Positions 33,183 to 42,505 are shown, numbered from the stretch's first letter. The stretch: DNA of 60,792 nucleotides from RGIG1959 sp045637645 (GCA_045637645.1 JAZTZV010000014.1:1-60792); one strand, 5' to 3'. Numbers and translations are program-made. Notes: a model not told the origin generated them from the letters alone.

Positions 33183-33922
33183 TCCATTTCCACCTCCGTG
33201 GGAATTTCGGTCGAGGCGCCGGGAATCATCGAAACTTCCACGCCGTCACCGTCACCGTCGACGGTGATGCGCTTGACTTTGATCAGTTCGAGAAGCGCCA
33301 AAAAGGTCGCCACCATTTCCGAACGTGTTCTCGATTCGGTGAACAACGAACGATAGGAAACCGTTTTTGAACGGTAGAGATTTTGCAACACATACGCAAT
33401 GCGTGACGACACCGACACGATCTTGCGCGACACGATTCCGCGAAACGCATTCGGCGACGGCGGCAAACGACGACGTCCGCGACCCGCGGCACGCAGATAC
33501 GCCTCGCAAAGCACATACGGCGGATGCTGACGGCGGTAGGTGTAATCGGGGGGTAACTCCTCCTCGTTGCGCACAAAAATATCAAAGCCGACATGACGCT
33601 CGCCGAGCTGTCCTGCAATTTGACGGCACAATTGATATTCAATCAAATCACCCGTCAATTCGCGACGAAGCTGTTCGGTTTCTTCCTCGTGTTTAGGAAG
33701 AAGCATCACGGATTTGATTTGCACGAGACGCGCCGCCATATCAAGAAATTCGGTGGCAACTTCCATGTCAAATTCTTGCATTTGACGGATCGTATCCATG
33801 TATTGCTCGAGCACTTCGGCGATCGGGATATCGTAAATATTCAGTTTGTTCTTCTGCACCAGATAGAGGAGCAGATCCAGCGGCCCTTCAAATACGGGCA
33901 ACTTATAGGATATCGCTTCCAT
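33179..33922 (-). CDS. scpA: Segregation and condensation protein A
   Basis: The kleisin subunit bridging SMC heads. 247 residues opening with KLPVFEGPLDLLLYLVQKNKL, the family's N-terminal SMC-neck-binding signature, and a C-terminal winged helix (SRTRSEMVATFLALLELIKVKRI). AAGGAG lies upstream. Together with scpB it is the complete non-SMC part of the complex. Confidence 0.96.
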   Translation of the reverse strand: MEAISYKLPVFEGPLDLLLYLVQKNKLNIYDIPIAEVLEQYMDTIRQMQEFDMEVATEFLDMAARLVQIKSVMLLPKHEEETEQLRRELTGDLIEYQLCRQIAGQLGERHVGFDIFVRNEEELPPDYTYRRQHPPYVLCEAYLRAAGRGRRRLPPSPNAFRGIVSRKIVSVSSRIAYVLQNLYRSKTVSYRSLFTESRTRSEMVATFLALLELIKVKRITVDGDGDGVEVSMIPGASTEIPTEVEME

Positions 33923-33934
33923 GCGGAGAACTCC

Positions 33935-34672
33935 TTAATAAATGTTTGGCATACCGAAAACAAAGAAAAGCACGCGACAGATCACGTCACTGAGCAACGA
34001 AATCACACTGCTCACACCGGGGGTCAACAACAGCACGATCAAACCGATCGTGAAATAGCGCTCGTAACGCGCCAACGTGAAAAACCATTTTTCGGGCAAC
34101 ACGAGCGACGCAATGCGCGAGCCGTCGAGCGGCGGGATCGGGATCATATTAAAGATCGCAAGCGTCAAGTTGATGCCGACGATCACATCGATCAAAAAGA
34201 ACTTGGCGATGCCGAGTGCCGTTAAATACAGATCAAACCACGCTTGATCCATCGCGATCGGATACGCGATTTCCGCCACAAGATACATCACGCGAAATAC
34301 CGCGACGGACAGGATCACGACCAAGAAGTTGGACACAGGGCCCGCCAAAGCGGTGAGTGCCATGCCGACGCGTGGATTACGGAAATTGCGCGGGTTGATG
34401 GGCACAGGCTTCGCGTAACCAAAGCCGCACAGCAACATCATCAGCGTGCCGAACAAATCGAGATGCTTCAACGGGTTAAGCGTCAAACGGCCGTGCCATT
34501 TAGCGGTGCGGTCGCCGAGCCAATACGCTACGAGTGCGTGCGCCAATTCATGGATCGGCAACGACACAAATATCAACACTGCATACGTGATCAGCGAAAA
34601 CACGATGTAGAGGATCGCGGTTTCTCGCGTGAATCCACCGGATGTGAAAATTTCAAACAAAGATAAAAGCAC
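33935..34672 (-). CDS. Site-2-protease family membrane metalloprotease (YwhC-like)
   Basis: 245 residues with the intramembrane zinc motif H41-E-L-A-H45 in the second hydrophobic segment, followed by GTLMMLLCGFGYAKPVPINP and a C-terminal NMIPIPPLDGSR motif that supplies the third ligand. This is the rhomboid-unrelated M50/S2P branch, which cleaves membrane substrates; substrates of the YwhC/YyaD-like group are unknown. It starts with GTG (GGGAGA upstream) and is the first gene of the operon running to the GNAT-like gene. Confidence 0.88.
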   Translation of the reverse strand: MLLSLFEIFTSGGFTRETAILYIVFSLITYAVLIFVSLPIHELAHALVAYWLGDRTAKWHGRLTLNPLKHLDLFGTLMMLLCGFGYAKPVPINPRNFRNPRVGMALTALAGPVSNFLVVILSVAVFRVMYLVAEIAYPIAMDQAWFDLYLTALGIAKFFLIDVIVGINLTLAIFNMIPIPPLDGSRIASLVLPEKWFFTLARYERYFTIGLIVLLLTPGVSSVISLLSDVICRVLFFVFGMPNIY

Positions 34673-34725
34673 GGTTTCATCTCCCTATGATACAACAAAA
34701 AAATTACAATATGCTTCAATATACT

Positions 34726-34754
34726 AGTATAGCGGAAAAAACCGAAAATTACAA
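34726..34754 (-). promoter_or_regulatory. Promoter of the S2P-scpAB-gerW-dacF-rluB operon
   Basis: Minus-strand TTGTAA (34749-34754), 17-bp spacer, TATACT (34726-34731), about 54 bp before the GTG start. Confidence 0.8.
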
Positions 34755-34777
34755 GGGTAAAACCGAAATTTAACAAA

Positions 34778-34810
34778 GACACCCGTGCAAAAATCCTTTA
34801 CACGGGTGTC
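34778..34810 (-). terminator. Terminator of the luxS/dockerin esterase unit
   Basis: 10-bp GC-rich stem GACACCCGTG/CACGGGTGTC with a 13-nt loop; on the minus strand it is followed by TTTGTTAAATTT. It lies 11 bp past the esterase stop codon. Confidence 0.8.
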
Positions 34811-34821
34811 TGATTCGTATT

Positions 34822-36984
34822 TTACATCAATTGTGCCAACAACTCACGGACATCCGCAGTCGAAACCTGACCGTTACCGTCGACATCCGCCGCTTTTACC
34901 TGCGCCTCATTGCACAGATCGTTGTTCATCGTATACTTCAAAATCAAGCGGCAATCCGTCGTGGCGGCGATGCCGTTCATATCCGCATCACCCGTCACAG
35001 CGATGACCGCTTCGTCGACAACCGTGCCGTTGACGGTCAAGCGGAGCACCATGCCGGTCGCAAGCGTACCGTTGACCGCTTCTCCGGTCGCCGAGACGAC
35101 CGACAAATAAGCACTGTGATCCATGGCGGCGAGCAAATCGCTTGCCGTCGTGCCGACTTTCACATCACCGAGAATACCGTTTTGCACAGCATATTGACCC
35201 GAGATCGCCGTCGGCGCGCTCGCCTTATGGCTGATCAATTCGCAGGCATTCCATGTGGTGTAGACATCCTGCTCGCCCGCGTTATAGATGTTGATCGCCG
35301 TGACAACCACATTGCCGTTTTGGTCGGCATGACCTTGTTGACGAATATATGCACCGAAGTCGAGCATCAAATCGTAATCGGCACCCGCGAAATCGAGATC
35401 ACCGTTGCCCGCAAGAATCGAAGCGGTCACGGTTTGTGCGGTACCGCTCGGATCTTTATAGGTCAGATGCACGTTCCAATACGCGTTGCCGCCGGCTTTC
35501 AAATGCCAGTACGGTGTTTCGTTGATGTTGACCGTACGCGAAGCGAGAAGCGTTTCAACGCGAGGCCAATAATATCCCTCGCCGCCTTTATAAAGCGTCA
35601 CACTGCCGTCTTGCGCGCCGTAATACGGCCAAATGTAAGAACCGTTCGACTCCATAGGCGTCGTCGCAACACCTTTACGCGGCATCAAATCCACAGACAG
35701 GTTGTTCGCCATCGCATCGATAAGTGCTTGGTTGCGGCAACCGAGACGGTATTCGTCGGTCGTACCCCAAGCAAGCTCCGCTTTCGCCCATCGAATCGCC
35801 GACGCCAACGCATCGGAGGGATTCGACACCGCTTGCGCTTTGGCAAGCGTTTGCGACAGTTTCGAAGCGGTCGCAAAATCCGACAAATAGTCGGCAGGCA
35901 AGCAGTTTTCAAGCAAGAAATTCGTCAAGACATTCGATGCCGTTACATGTTGCGCCGCATTGGGATGTGCGTAACCGCCGTCGGCACCGTAAGGCAACTC
36001 GAGATAATAATATCCGTTGGCGGCACCGCCCATGTTCGCGACCGCTTGCTTAAGAGCGTTCGGGAAAGCGGTACACATCATGCCCGTGCACCAAACGATC
36101 TTGGCATCGGGGTTTTTCGTGCGCGCCATCGCCATCAGATTTTCCACACCCGCTTGGAATTGACTTTCGGTCAATCCCGTTTTATCGCGCGACATATAAT
36201 CGTTTGTGCCGAGGTTGATGACCACGATTTGCGCGGGCGGATCAAACTCATACAAATCTTTATCGCGCCACATATTGGTGTAGGGATAGAGGTCTTGCAG
36301 GTTGATCCCGTCGGTGTTAAAACCGCTGACACAGCCGTAGCCGCTGGCTTGCGTCACGCGCACATTCGCGCCGAGTGCTTCACCCGTCAGGTAGGCGTAC
36401 GTTTTCGTACCGTCCAAAAACACGGGATAGTCCGCGGGGATCGATTGATCGGACGCTCCCGACCAAAGGCTGGCGCCCGACGAGATCGAGTCACCGACAA
36501 CTTCGATCGTGATCTTATCAAACGGCGGTGTCGCAAGCGGCGTACCGTTGAAGGTCACGGACGTCACCTTCATTTGCGAGACGATTGCTTCGGATTGTTT
36601 GTACACTTCGATATGGTGAGTGCCGTTTGACAATCCCGAAGCCAGTTTCAACGTTTTGGTGACGGTGGTGCTTTTCACACCCGCATCGACTTGCATGCGC
36701 GAACGCACGCCGTCGACGATCACCGTCAAATACAGATCGGTGCTGTACGAGCAACGCACTTGCGCGGTGATCGACACATCACCGCTTCCCTCAAAATAGA
36801 ACTCAAAACCCGAAGAGGTGGTATCCATCTCCAATGCTGTGCCATCCACATCGACACGACCCTGGGTCTTATAATAACCTTCCAGCGTTTGGAAATTCCA
36901 CGCTGTCGAAACAGCAGACGCGCAAAGAGGCAATGCGGACAACAACAGCACACAGCACAATACCATTGATACAACACGTTTCAT
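34822..36984 (-). CDS. Secreted SGNH/GDSL esterase (CE2-like) with C-terminal dockerin
   Basis: ATG at 36984 (AGGGAGG upstream) gives 720 residues. Order: signal peptide to about A24; a beta-sandwich of about 130 residues (CE2 enzymes begin with such a jelly roll); an SGNH hydrolase with G164-D-S166-I-S, LGTND, and HPNAAQH as catalytic His block; a long middle region of unknown fold; and at the end a type I dockerin with two Ca-loop repeats (GDADMNGIAATTDC and ADVDGNGQVSTADV). Likely a carbohydrate or peptidoglycan deacetylase/esterase displayed through a cohesin. It starts 17 bp after luxS and is probably co-transcribed. Substrate unknown. Confidence 0.82.
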   Translation of the reverse strand: MKRVVSMVLCCVLLLSALPLCASAVSTAWNFQTLEGYYKTQGRVDVDGTALEMDTTSSGFEFYFEGSGDVSITAQVRCSYSTDLYLTVIVDGVRSRMQVDAGVKSTTVTKTLKLASGLSNGTHHIEVYKQSEAIVSQMKVTSVTFNGTPLATPPFDKITIEVVGDSISSGASLWSGASDQSIPADYPVFLDGTKTYAYLTGEALGANVRVTQASGYGCVSGFNTDGINLQDLYPYTNMWRDKDLYEFDPPAQIVVINLGTNDYMSRDKTGLTESQFQAGVENLMAMARTKNPDAKIVWCTGMMCTAFPNALKQAVANMGGAANGYYYLELPYGADGGYAHPNAAQHVTASNVLTNFLLENCLPADYLSDFATASKLSQTLAKAQAVSNPSDALASAIRWAKAELAWGTTDEYRLGCRNQALIDAMANNLSVDLMPRKGVATTPMESNGSYIWPYYGAQDGSVTLYKGGEGYYWPRVETLLASRTVNINETPYWHLKAGGNAYWNVHLTYKDPSGTAQTVTASILAGNGDLDFAGADYDLMLDFGAYIRQQGHADQNGNVVVTAINIYNAGEQDVYTTWNACELISHKASAPTAISGQYAVQNGILGDVKVGTTASDLLAAMDHSAYLSVVSATGEAVNGTLATGMVLRLTVNGTVVDEAVIAVTGDADMNGIAATTDCRLILKYTMNNDLCNEAQVKAADVDGNGQVSTADVRELLAQLM

Positions 36985-37001
36985 CTCATCGTTCCTCCCT
37001 A

Positions 37002-37454
37002 TCAATACCGCATATCGGCGGCGGTTTTGTCTTGCAATTTCTGCGACATATCGGCGGCATACCGTTTAGCAGTCGCCAAATCGTGCTCTTTCCAGTTGCC
37101 GCATTCCACGGCACTGACACCGGGGATATCCCCTTCAAACGCGGCGATAAACGCGAGAGTCTCTTTTATCAACAAGAGCACATCCGCATCCTCCATGTCA
37201 CGGGTGAGAAAATAAAAACCCGTTCGACATCCCATCGGTCCGAAATAAATGATTTGATCGGAAAACGCGCTGTTGCGCACGAACGTGGCAAACAAATGCT
37301 CAATCGTATGCACCGCGGGCATTTCCAAAAACGGCGGTGTGTTGGGTTTGACAAAGCGGATGTCCCACGTGGTGACGTCGCCGTCCTTGCGCGACAGGTA
37401 CACGCCCTCCGTCAAGACGTTGTGATCCACTTCAAAGCTCGCAATTCGCTTCAT
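37002..37454 (-). CDS. luxS: S-ribosylhomocysteine lyase
   Basis: Splits S-ribosylhomocysteine into homocysteine and the precursor of autoinducer-2, in the activated methyl cycle. ATG at 37454 (GGAGG upstream), 150 residues. Metal ligands His49, His53 (HTIEHLF) and Cys118 (ECGNW), catalytic Cys76 (GPMGCRTG) and Glu52 are all present. No mtn/pfs or methionine gene lies alongside; instead it is between a phospholipase-like gene (23-bp overlap) and a secreted esterase. Confidence 0.96.
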   Translation of the reverse strand: MKRIASFEVDHNVLTEGVYLSRKDGDVTTWDIRFVKPNTPPFLEMPAVHTIEHLFATFVRNSAFSDQIIYFGPMGCRTGFYFLTRDMEDADVLLLIKETLAFIAAFEGDIPGVSAVECGNWKEHDLATAKRYAADMSQKLQDKTAADMRY

Positions 37455-38376
37455 TGTTTGTCGCCTCCATACCAAATCGTTGACCGGAAAAATCGATATC
37501 GTTCGTGAGCTCCATGCCACTCGCGCCGCCGTCAAAACCGATCAACATACGCGCCGCTTGTTCGGTGACCTCATCGCACAATTCGTAAAAATCCTGTTTG
37601 CTGACAACGGCATCCTCTTTCAACCACATGCGATGCTTCAGATTGGCATAATCCAAATCCGTGACCTCTTTGGTGCGAAGAAGTGCTGAATACCACGCAC
37701 CTTTTTTGCGCAGACGCTCATAAAACCGAATCGCTTTACCTTTGAGCTCCGTGCTGTCGGTCATCAGCATCATCGATTGTCGCATATCGGGAATCAAATG
37801 ACGAAGTTGTTTCTCGGACACGGTTTTACCGATCGCCTTTTTGAGCAATTGATGATAAAATCGCGCGAGAGCGCGCTCAAGCTGTTTATCCTTTTTCGGC
37901 AACACCTTCGTCAACGGAAACGCCGTGACGATCTCACCGTTTTCATGACGCAAAAACAGCGTATCGAGCGCACTTTCGATGTAATAATGATACGGATTGT
38001 CGTCGTTTGCGAATTCGGGACGAAGCATTTTAAGTTCATCCTGCCAATAACCCACAAACGGATGGATCATGCGGTCGGCAGTGTAATGACACAAAAAGCC
38101 TTGCACATAGCTTTGGACGATCGCTTGATCCTCGGCGGGTGTTTCGCGCACGATCTCGCGCAATATCTCCACCAAATCCGACGGACGCACCTCATGAAGC
38201 GCGTTGCCGAGCGGCAGTCCCGCTTTGCCGACAAGCCACGGATAGGCGCGATAAAAATACAGCAGATCGGGACCTTGGTTGCCAAGCAAAAAGGCGTCTT
38301 GGCGTTTAATAACGGGCAAACCCGACAGCGGAAGCATCCGTCTGCCGAGCAGGTAGTGTGTGATCATGGCGGGCAT
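37432..38376 (-). CDS. Zinc-dependent phospholipase C family protein
   Basis: 314 residues of the zinc-dependent phospholipase C superfamily (PF00882-type). Visible: MPAMITHYLLGRR, LLGNQGPDLLYFYR (ligand Asp), and QGFLCHYTADRMIHPFVGYW, which carries His/Asp metal ligands. No signal peptide is evident, so it is probably cytoplasmic and not a toxin; its substrate is unknown. It overlaps both neighbours (13 bp with the RluA-type gene, 23 bp with luxS). Confidence 0.82.
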   Translation of the reverse strand: MPAMITHYLLGRRMLPLSGLPVIKRQDAFLLGNQGPDLLYFYRAYPWLVGKAGLPLGNALHEVRPSDLVEILREIVRETPAEDQAIVQSYVQGFLCHYTADRMIHPFVGYWQDELKMLRPEFANDDNPYHYYIESALDTLFLRHENGEIVTAFPLTKVLPKKDKQLERALARFYHQLLKKAIGKTVSEKQLRHLIPDMRQSMMLMTDSTELKGKAIRFYERLRKKGAWYSALLRTKEVTDLDYANLKHRMWLKEDAVVSKQDFYELCDEVTEQAARMLIGFDGGASGMELTNDIDFSGQRFGMEATNNEANCEL

Positions 38377-39248
38377 AGTATGTCCTCCTTTTCAAGCAAC
38401 TCCCGCAAATCCTGCGGAAGCGGTGCGTGAAGTGTCAACACTTCGTTTGTAGTGGGGTGCACAAACGTCATGTCCGCGCAATGAAGCGCATGGCGCGGCA
38501 AGGTTTCATCCGTGCCGTACATGGTATCGCCGACAAGCGGATGACCGAGCCATGACATATGCACCCGAATTTGGTGGGTACGCCCTGTGTCGATCACGAC
38601 CGACACAAGCGTGAACGCACCGTTGGTGGCAAGCGCTTCATAATGCGTGACGCTGTCCTTGCCGCCCTCGCCCACTTCACGCGAGATGGTGCATCCTTCT
38701 TTAATCCGAATCGGTTGATCGATCGTGCCCTTGCCGTGCAATTCGCCGAGCACGATCGCATAATACCGTTTTTTCGCCGCCGTACGCATCGTGAACGCCA
38801 CGTGCGGGTTTTTCGCCGCTAAGAGCAAACCGCTGGTGTTACGGTCCAAGCGGTTGAGCGGACGAAACGACAGCGGTTTGCCTGTTTTCTCAAAATGAGC
38901 CACCACGGCATTGGCAAGCGTCGGGTCAGGCTTGCCCGCCGACGGATGCACAGCCAGAAACGGCGGTTTATTGACAACCAAAACATCGTCATCCTCGAAC
39001 ACAACATCGAGCGGGATATCCGCCCCTTCGATGCGCACCGTGTCATCGGGCATGGTGACTTGCAACACCTGTCCCGCACGGATGGGATCGATGGTCCGAA
39101 CGTGTTCGCCGTCGAGCATGATGCCGTTTTCGACGCATTTGAGTTTGACGACCATGCGCCAGCTCATGCCGCATTCACGGCGCAAAAACGTTTGCACCGT
39201 TTGTCCGTCAAGCTCAATCGGAATGGTATAGGTTATAACGTGCGGCAT
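38364..39248 (-). CDS. RluA-family pseudouridine synthase
   Basis: 294 residues. N-terminal S4-like RNA-binding segment (VQTFLRRECGMSWRMVVKLK), then the RluA catalytic motif LNRLDRNTSGLLLAAKN with the nucleophilic Asp, and the C-terminal DTGRTHQIRVHMSWLGHPLVGD motif. It most resembles RluD-type enzymes, but the exact uridine cannot be told. It starts one base after the ilvE stop. Confidence 0.9.
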   Translation of the reverse strand: MPHVITYTIPIELDGQTVQTFLRRECGMSWRMVVKLKCVENGIMLDGEHVRTIDPIRAGQVLQVTMPDDTVRIEGADIPLDVVFEDDDVLVVNKPPFLAVHPSAGKPDPTLANAVVAHFEKTGKPLSFRPLNRLDRNTSGLLLAAKNPHVAFTMRTAAKKRYYAIVLGELHGKGTIDQPIRIKEGCTISREVGEGGKDSVTHYEALATNGAFTLVSVVIDTGRTHQIRVHMSWLGHPLVGDTMYGTDETLPRHALHCADMTFVHPTTNEVLTLHAPLPQDLRELLEKEDILCPP

Positions 39249-39249
39249 C

Positions 39250-40320
39250 TTACTCGACGCACACCGTCCAACCGAAGGTATCTTCGATGCGACCGTTTTG
39301 GAGATCGGTCAATTGATCGTACAGCTTTTGCGCGATCGCGCCGATTTCGCCGTTGTTGATGTTGATGACTTGATCGTCCACCTTGAGCGAGCCGATCGGC
39401 GAAATGACCGCCGCCGTGCCGGTGCCGAACGCTTCTTCAAGCGTGCCGTTTGCCGCGGCATCGATCACCTCTTGCAACGCGAGCGGACGCTCTTCCACTT
39501 CCACGCCCCACGATTTGAGCATTTCGATGCAGGACATACGGGTGATGCCGCTCAGGATGCTGCCTTGCAATGCGGGCGTGATAACTTTGCCGCCGATTTT
39601 GAAGAAGACGTTCATCGTGCCGACTTCTTCGATGTATTTACGTTCCACGCCGTCGAGCCACAACACTTGGGTGTAACCTTGCGACGCGGCGACTTCTTGC
39701 GCCTTCAGCGAAGACGAATAGTTACCGGCGGTTTTGGCAAAGCCCGTGCCGCCTTTGACGGCGCGGACATATTCGCGCTCGACATAGATTTTCACGGGGT
39801 TAAGACCCTCGGGATAGTAGCAACCGACGGGAGACAAAATCACCATGAAAATCAAATGATCGGCGGGATGCACGCCCACGTGCGGATCGACCGCAATGAT
39901 AAACGGGCGGATGTACAGCGAGGTGTCGGGCGCATCGGGGATCCAATCTTGCTCGATCGCGACGAGTTTCTTGACCGCTTCGACCGCGAATTCTTCGTCG
40001 ATCGCAGGGATGCACAAGCGCTCGTTCGACACGTTCAAACGCGCCATGTTGCGGTCGGGACGGAACAACAACACGCGTCCGTCGGGCGCACGATAGGCTT
40101 TCATGCCTTCGAACACCTCTTGGCCGTAGTGCAGGCACATCGCGGCGGGATCCAGCGACAGCGGACCGTAAGGCACGATGCGCGCGTCATGCCAGCCTTG
40201 ACCTTTATCATAGTTCATCATGAACATGTGATCGGTAAAATAGTTGCCGAAGCCGAGCTTGGACGCATCGGTCGGTTTGGTTTTCAGGGTTTTGGCGAGT
40301 TCCACACGAATCTCTTGCAT
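39250..40320 (-). CDS. ilvE: Branched-chain amino acid aminotransferase
   Basis: Interconverts leucine, isoleucine and valine with their 2-oxo acids, using PLP. 356 residues of the larger BCAT type (opens LAKTLKTKPTDASKLGFGNYF). The PLP-binding Lys is in FAKTAGNYSSSLKAQ, near residue 198. AAAGGAG lies before the ATG. It is the first gene of the ilvE-RluA-PLC-luxS-esterase unit; no T-box is seen in its short 55-nt leader. Confidence 0.95.
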   Translation of the reverse strand: MQEIRVELAKTLKTKPTDASKLGFGNYFTDHMFMMNYDKGQGWHDARIVPYGPLSLDPAAMCLHYGQEVFEGMKAYRAPDGRVLLFRPDRNMARLNVSNERLCIPAIDEEFAVEAVKKLVAIEQDWIPDAPDTSLYIRPFIIAVDPHVGVHPADHLIFMVILSPVGCYYPEGLNPVKIYVEREYVRAVKGGTGFAKTAGNYSSSLKAQEVAASQGYTQVLWLDGVERKYIEEVGTMNVFFKIGGKVITPALQGSILSGITRMSCIEMLKSWGVEVEERPLALQEVIDAAANGTLEEAFGTGTAAVISPIGSLKVDDQVININNGEIGAIAQKLYDQLTDLQNGRIEDTFGWTVCVE

Positions 40321-40379
40321 AGGTTTTACGCTCCTTTTGCTTGTGCGGCGAACGAGCCGCGCATAAAATATACGAAAAC

Positions 40380-40408
40380 ATTATAGTATCTTTTTTTAAG
40401 AATTGCAA
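40380..40408 (-). promoter_or_regulatory. Promoter of the ilvE-luxS-esterase unit
   Basis: Minus-strand TTGCAA (40403-40408), 17-bp spacer, TATAAT (40380-40385). It is divergent from the metG promoter. Confidence 0.85.
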
Positions 40409-40468
40409 GACGTTCCTGTTGGTTTTGCAAATTTTTGCGGAATATCGCGCTTGTGCGGGCAAAAGCAC

Positions 40469-40507
40469 TTGTAATTTTTGAAATTTCTGTTACTATATGA
40501 GTATATA
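40469..40507 (+). promoter_or_regulatory. Promoter region of metG (two overlapping candidates)
   Basis: Either TTGTAA (40469-40474) with TACTAT (40491-40496) at 16 bp, or TTGAAA (40478-40483) with TATATA (40502-40507) at 18 bp. Sequence alone does not decide. No T-box or S-box leader is present before the SD TAAGGAG. Confidence 0.55.
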
Positions 40508-40535
40508 TGTTTTCTTATAAGGAGTTGTGTGACTT

Positions 40536-42500
40536 ATGCAACAAAAAACACCGTTTTATATCACCACCGCCATTGCGTATGCTTCGCGCAAGCCGCACAT
40601 CGGCAACTGCTACGACATCGTGCTGGCCGATATGATCGCGCGCTATAAGCGTATGACCGGTTATGATGTGTTCTTTATGACGGGCTCGGACGAGCACGGT
40701 CAAAAAATTGAAGATATCGCCAAAGAGCAAGGGATCACCCCGAAAGAGTATGTCGACGGCGTTGCCGCTCTGATCAAAGAGCAATGGGATTGCCTCGATA
40801 CCACGTACGACAAATTTATCCGCACCACCGACGACGATCACGAAGCGGTCGTGCAAAAGATCTTCAAAAAGCTGTATGAGCAAGGCGATATTTACAAGAG
40901 CGAATACGAAGGCAAATATTGCATTCCCTGCGAGTCGTTCTTCACCGCTTCTCAGCTTGTGGACGGCAAATGCCCCGATTGCGGACGCGACGTGACCGAC
41001 GCGAAAGAAGAAGCGTATTTCCTGCGTTTGAGCAAATATCAAGATCAACTCGCGGCGTATTACGAAGAAAACCCCGATTTCTTCCGTCCCCTCTCGCGCA
41101 AAGCCGAAATGGTCAACAACTTTTTGAAACCCGGACTGTCCGATCTGTGCGTGTCGCGCAGTTCGTTCAAATGGGGCGTGCCGGTGGAATTTGACGACCG
41201 TCACGTGATTTACGTGTGGATCGACGCGCTTTCCAACTACATCACGGGTATCGGCTACGATCCCGACGGCAGCAGCGAGCGCTTTGAAAAATTCTGGCCC
41301 GCCGACCTTCATGTCATCGGCAAGGACATTGTGCGTTTCCACACCATTTATTGGCCAATCATTTTGATGGCTCTCGGTCTGCCGCTCCCCAAACAAGTCC
41401 TCGGTCATCCGTGGCTCTTGTCGGGCGAAGACAAGATGAGCAAATCGCGCGGCAACGTGCTGTATGCTGACTCGCTCGTTCAACGTTTCGGCACAGACGC
41501 GGTGCGCTATTACTTGCTGTCCGAGATGCCTTACGGCAACGACGGTACCATCACGTACGAAAGCTTTATCACGAAGTTCAACGCCGATCTCGCGAACACG
41601 CTCGGCAACCTTGTCAACCGCAGTATTGCAATGACCAATAAATACTTCGGCGGCACAGTGAACGCTCCCGCCGCGATCACCGACGAACTCGACAAAGATC
41701 TCTATGCCGTTGCGGCGGATACCCTTAAGAATTACACCGCTTTGATGGAAGAATATCGCAACGCCGACGCGGCGGAAGCGATCATGACGCTTGCTAAGCG
41801 TTGCAACAAATACATCGACGAGACCGCTCCTTGGGTGCTTGCCAAAGATGAAGCGAGCAAAGATCGCCTGGAAACGGTGTTGTATAACCTGCTCGAATGC
41901 ATCCGTATGCTCAGCGTGATGCTCACGCCGTTCATCCCCTCGGCTTGCGCCTCCATTGCGGCTCAACTGCAAATCGGCGAGGATGCCACGACGCTCGAAT
42001 CCCTCAACAACCGTACCGCATCTTTCACGGTCGGCGAGGCTTCGCCCTTGTTCCAACGCATTGACGCGGCAAAAATGCTTGCGGAAATCGAAGCGGAGCA
42101 AGCAGCGGCGATCGCGGCAGCTCAAGCCGCCGAAAAAGCGGCGGAAAACGTCGCGTTCCTGCCCGAAATCACGTATGAAGAAGCCACGAAAGTGGATCTG
42201 CGCGTAGCAAAGGTGACCGCCTGTGAGCCGATCAAAAAAGCGAAAAAACTCTTGAAATTGACCCTCGACGACGGAAGCGGTACGCCGCGCACGGTCGCGT
42301 CGGGTATTGCCAAATTCTACAAACCCGAAGACCTCGTCGGTCACTCGGTCATTTTGGTCGCCAACCTCAAACCCGCTGTCCTGTGCGGTGTGGAAAGCTG
42401 CGGCATGATCCTTGCCGCGGATGCCGTAAAAGAAGACGGCAGCGAGGATGTGCGCGTGCTGTTTGTGGACGGTCTCAAACCCGGTAGCACGATTCGGTGA
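40536..42500 (+). CDS. metG: Methionyl-tRNA synthetase with C-terminal tRNA-binding domain
   Basis: Charges tRNA-Met. 654 residues: class I motif PHIGN (about 20-24), a zinc insertion with CIPCESFF and CPDCGRD, KMSKS near residue 300, the anticodon-binding helical domain, an Ala/Glu-rich linker (about 515-540), and a C-terminal OB-fold tRNA-binding domain (VDLRVAKVTACEPIKKAKKLLKL) for dimerisation. TAAGGAG is the SD. tatD follows with overlap, the standard metG-tatD pair of Firmicutes. Confidence 0.97.
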   Translation: MQQKTPFYITTAIAYASRKPHIGNCYDIVLADMIARYKRMTGYDVFFMTGSDEHGQKIEDIAKEQGITPKEYVDGVAALIKEQWDCLDTTYDKFIRTTDDDHEAVVQKIFKKLYEQGDIYKSEYEGKYCIPCESFFTASQLVDGKCPDCGRDVTDAKEEAYFLRLSKYQDQLAAYYEENPDFFRPLSRKAEMVNNFLKPGLSDLCVSRSSFKWGVPVEFDDRHVIYVWIDALSNYITGIGYDPDGSSERFEKFWPADLHVIGKDIVRFHTIYWPIILMALGLPLPKQVLGHPWLLSGEDKMSKSRGNVLYADSLVQRFGTDAVRYYLLSEMPYGNDGTITYESFITKFNADLANTLGNLVNRSIAMTNKYFGGTVNAPAAITDELDKDLYAVAADTLKNYTALMEEYRNADAAEAIMTLAKRCNKYIDETAPWVLAKDEASKDRLETVLYNLLECIRMLSVMLTPFIPSACASIAAQLQIGEDATTLESLNNRTASFTVGEASPLFQRIDAAKMLAEIEAEQAAAIAAAQAAEKAAENVAFLPEITYEEATKVDLRVAKVTACEPIKKAKKLLKLTLDDGSGTPRTVASGIAKFYKPEDLVGHSVILVANLKPAVLCGVESCGMILAADAVKEDGSEDVRVLFVDGLKPGSTIR

Positions 42501-42505
42501 TCAAT

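Noticed and set aside
34831..36630. Plus-strand open frame of 599 codons opposite the dockerin esterase
   Set aside because: Antisense to a gene with signal peptide, SGNH motifs and dockerin; Arg/His-rich product.
37432..38376. Secreted phospholipase C toxin
   Set aside because: There is no signal peptide and it overlaps luxS and an RNA-modification gene; the fold family also contains cytoplasmic proteins.
40321..40535. T-box or SAM riboswitch in the ilvE-metG intergenic region
   Set aside because: Leaders are about 55 nt or shorter and no T-box bulge, specifier stem or S-box core was found.
40515..42344. Minus-strand open frame of 609 codons opposite metG
   Set aside because: Shadow of metG, whose motifs are complete on the plus strand.
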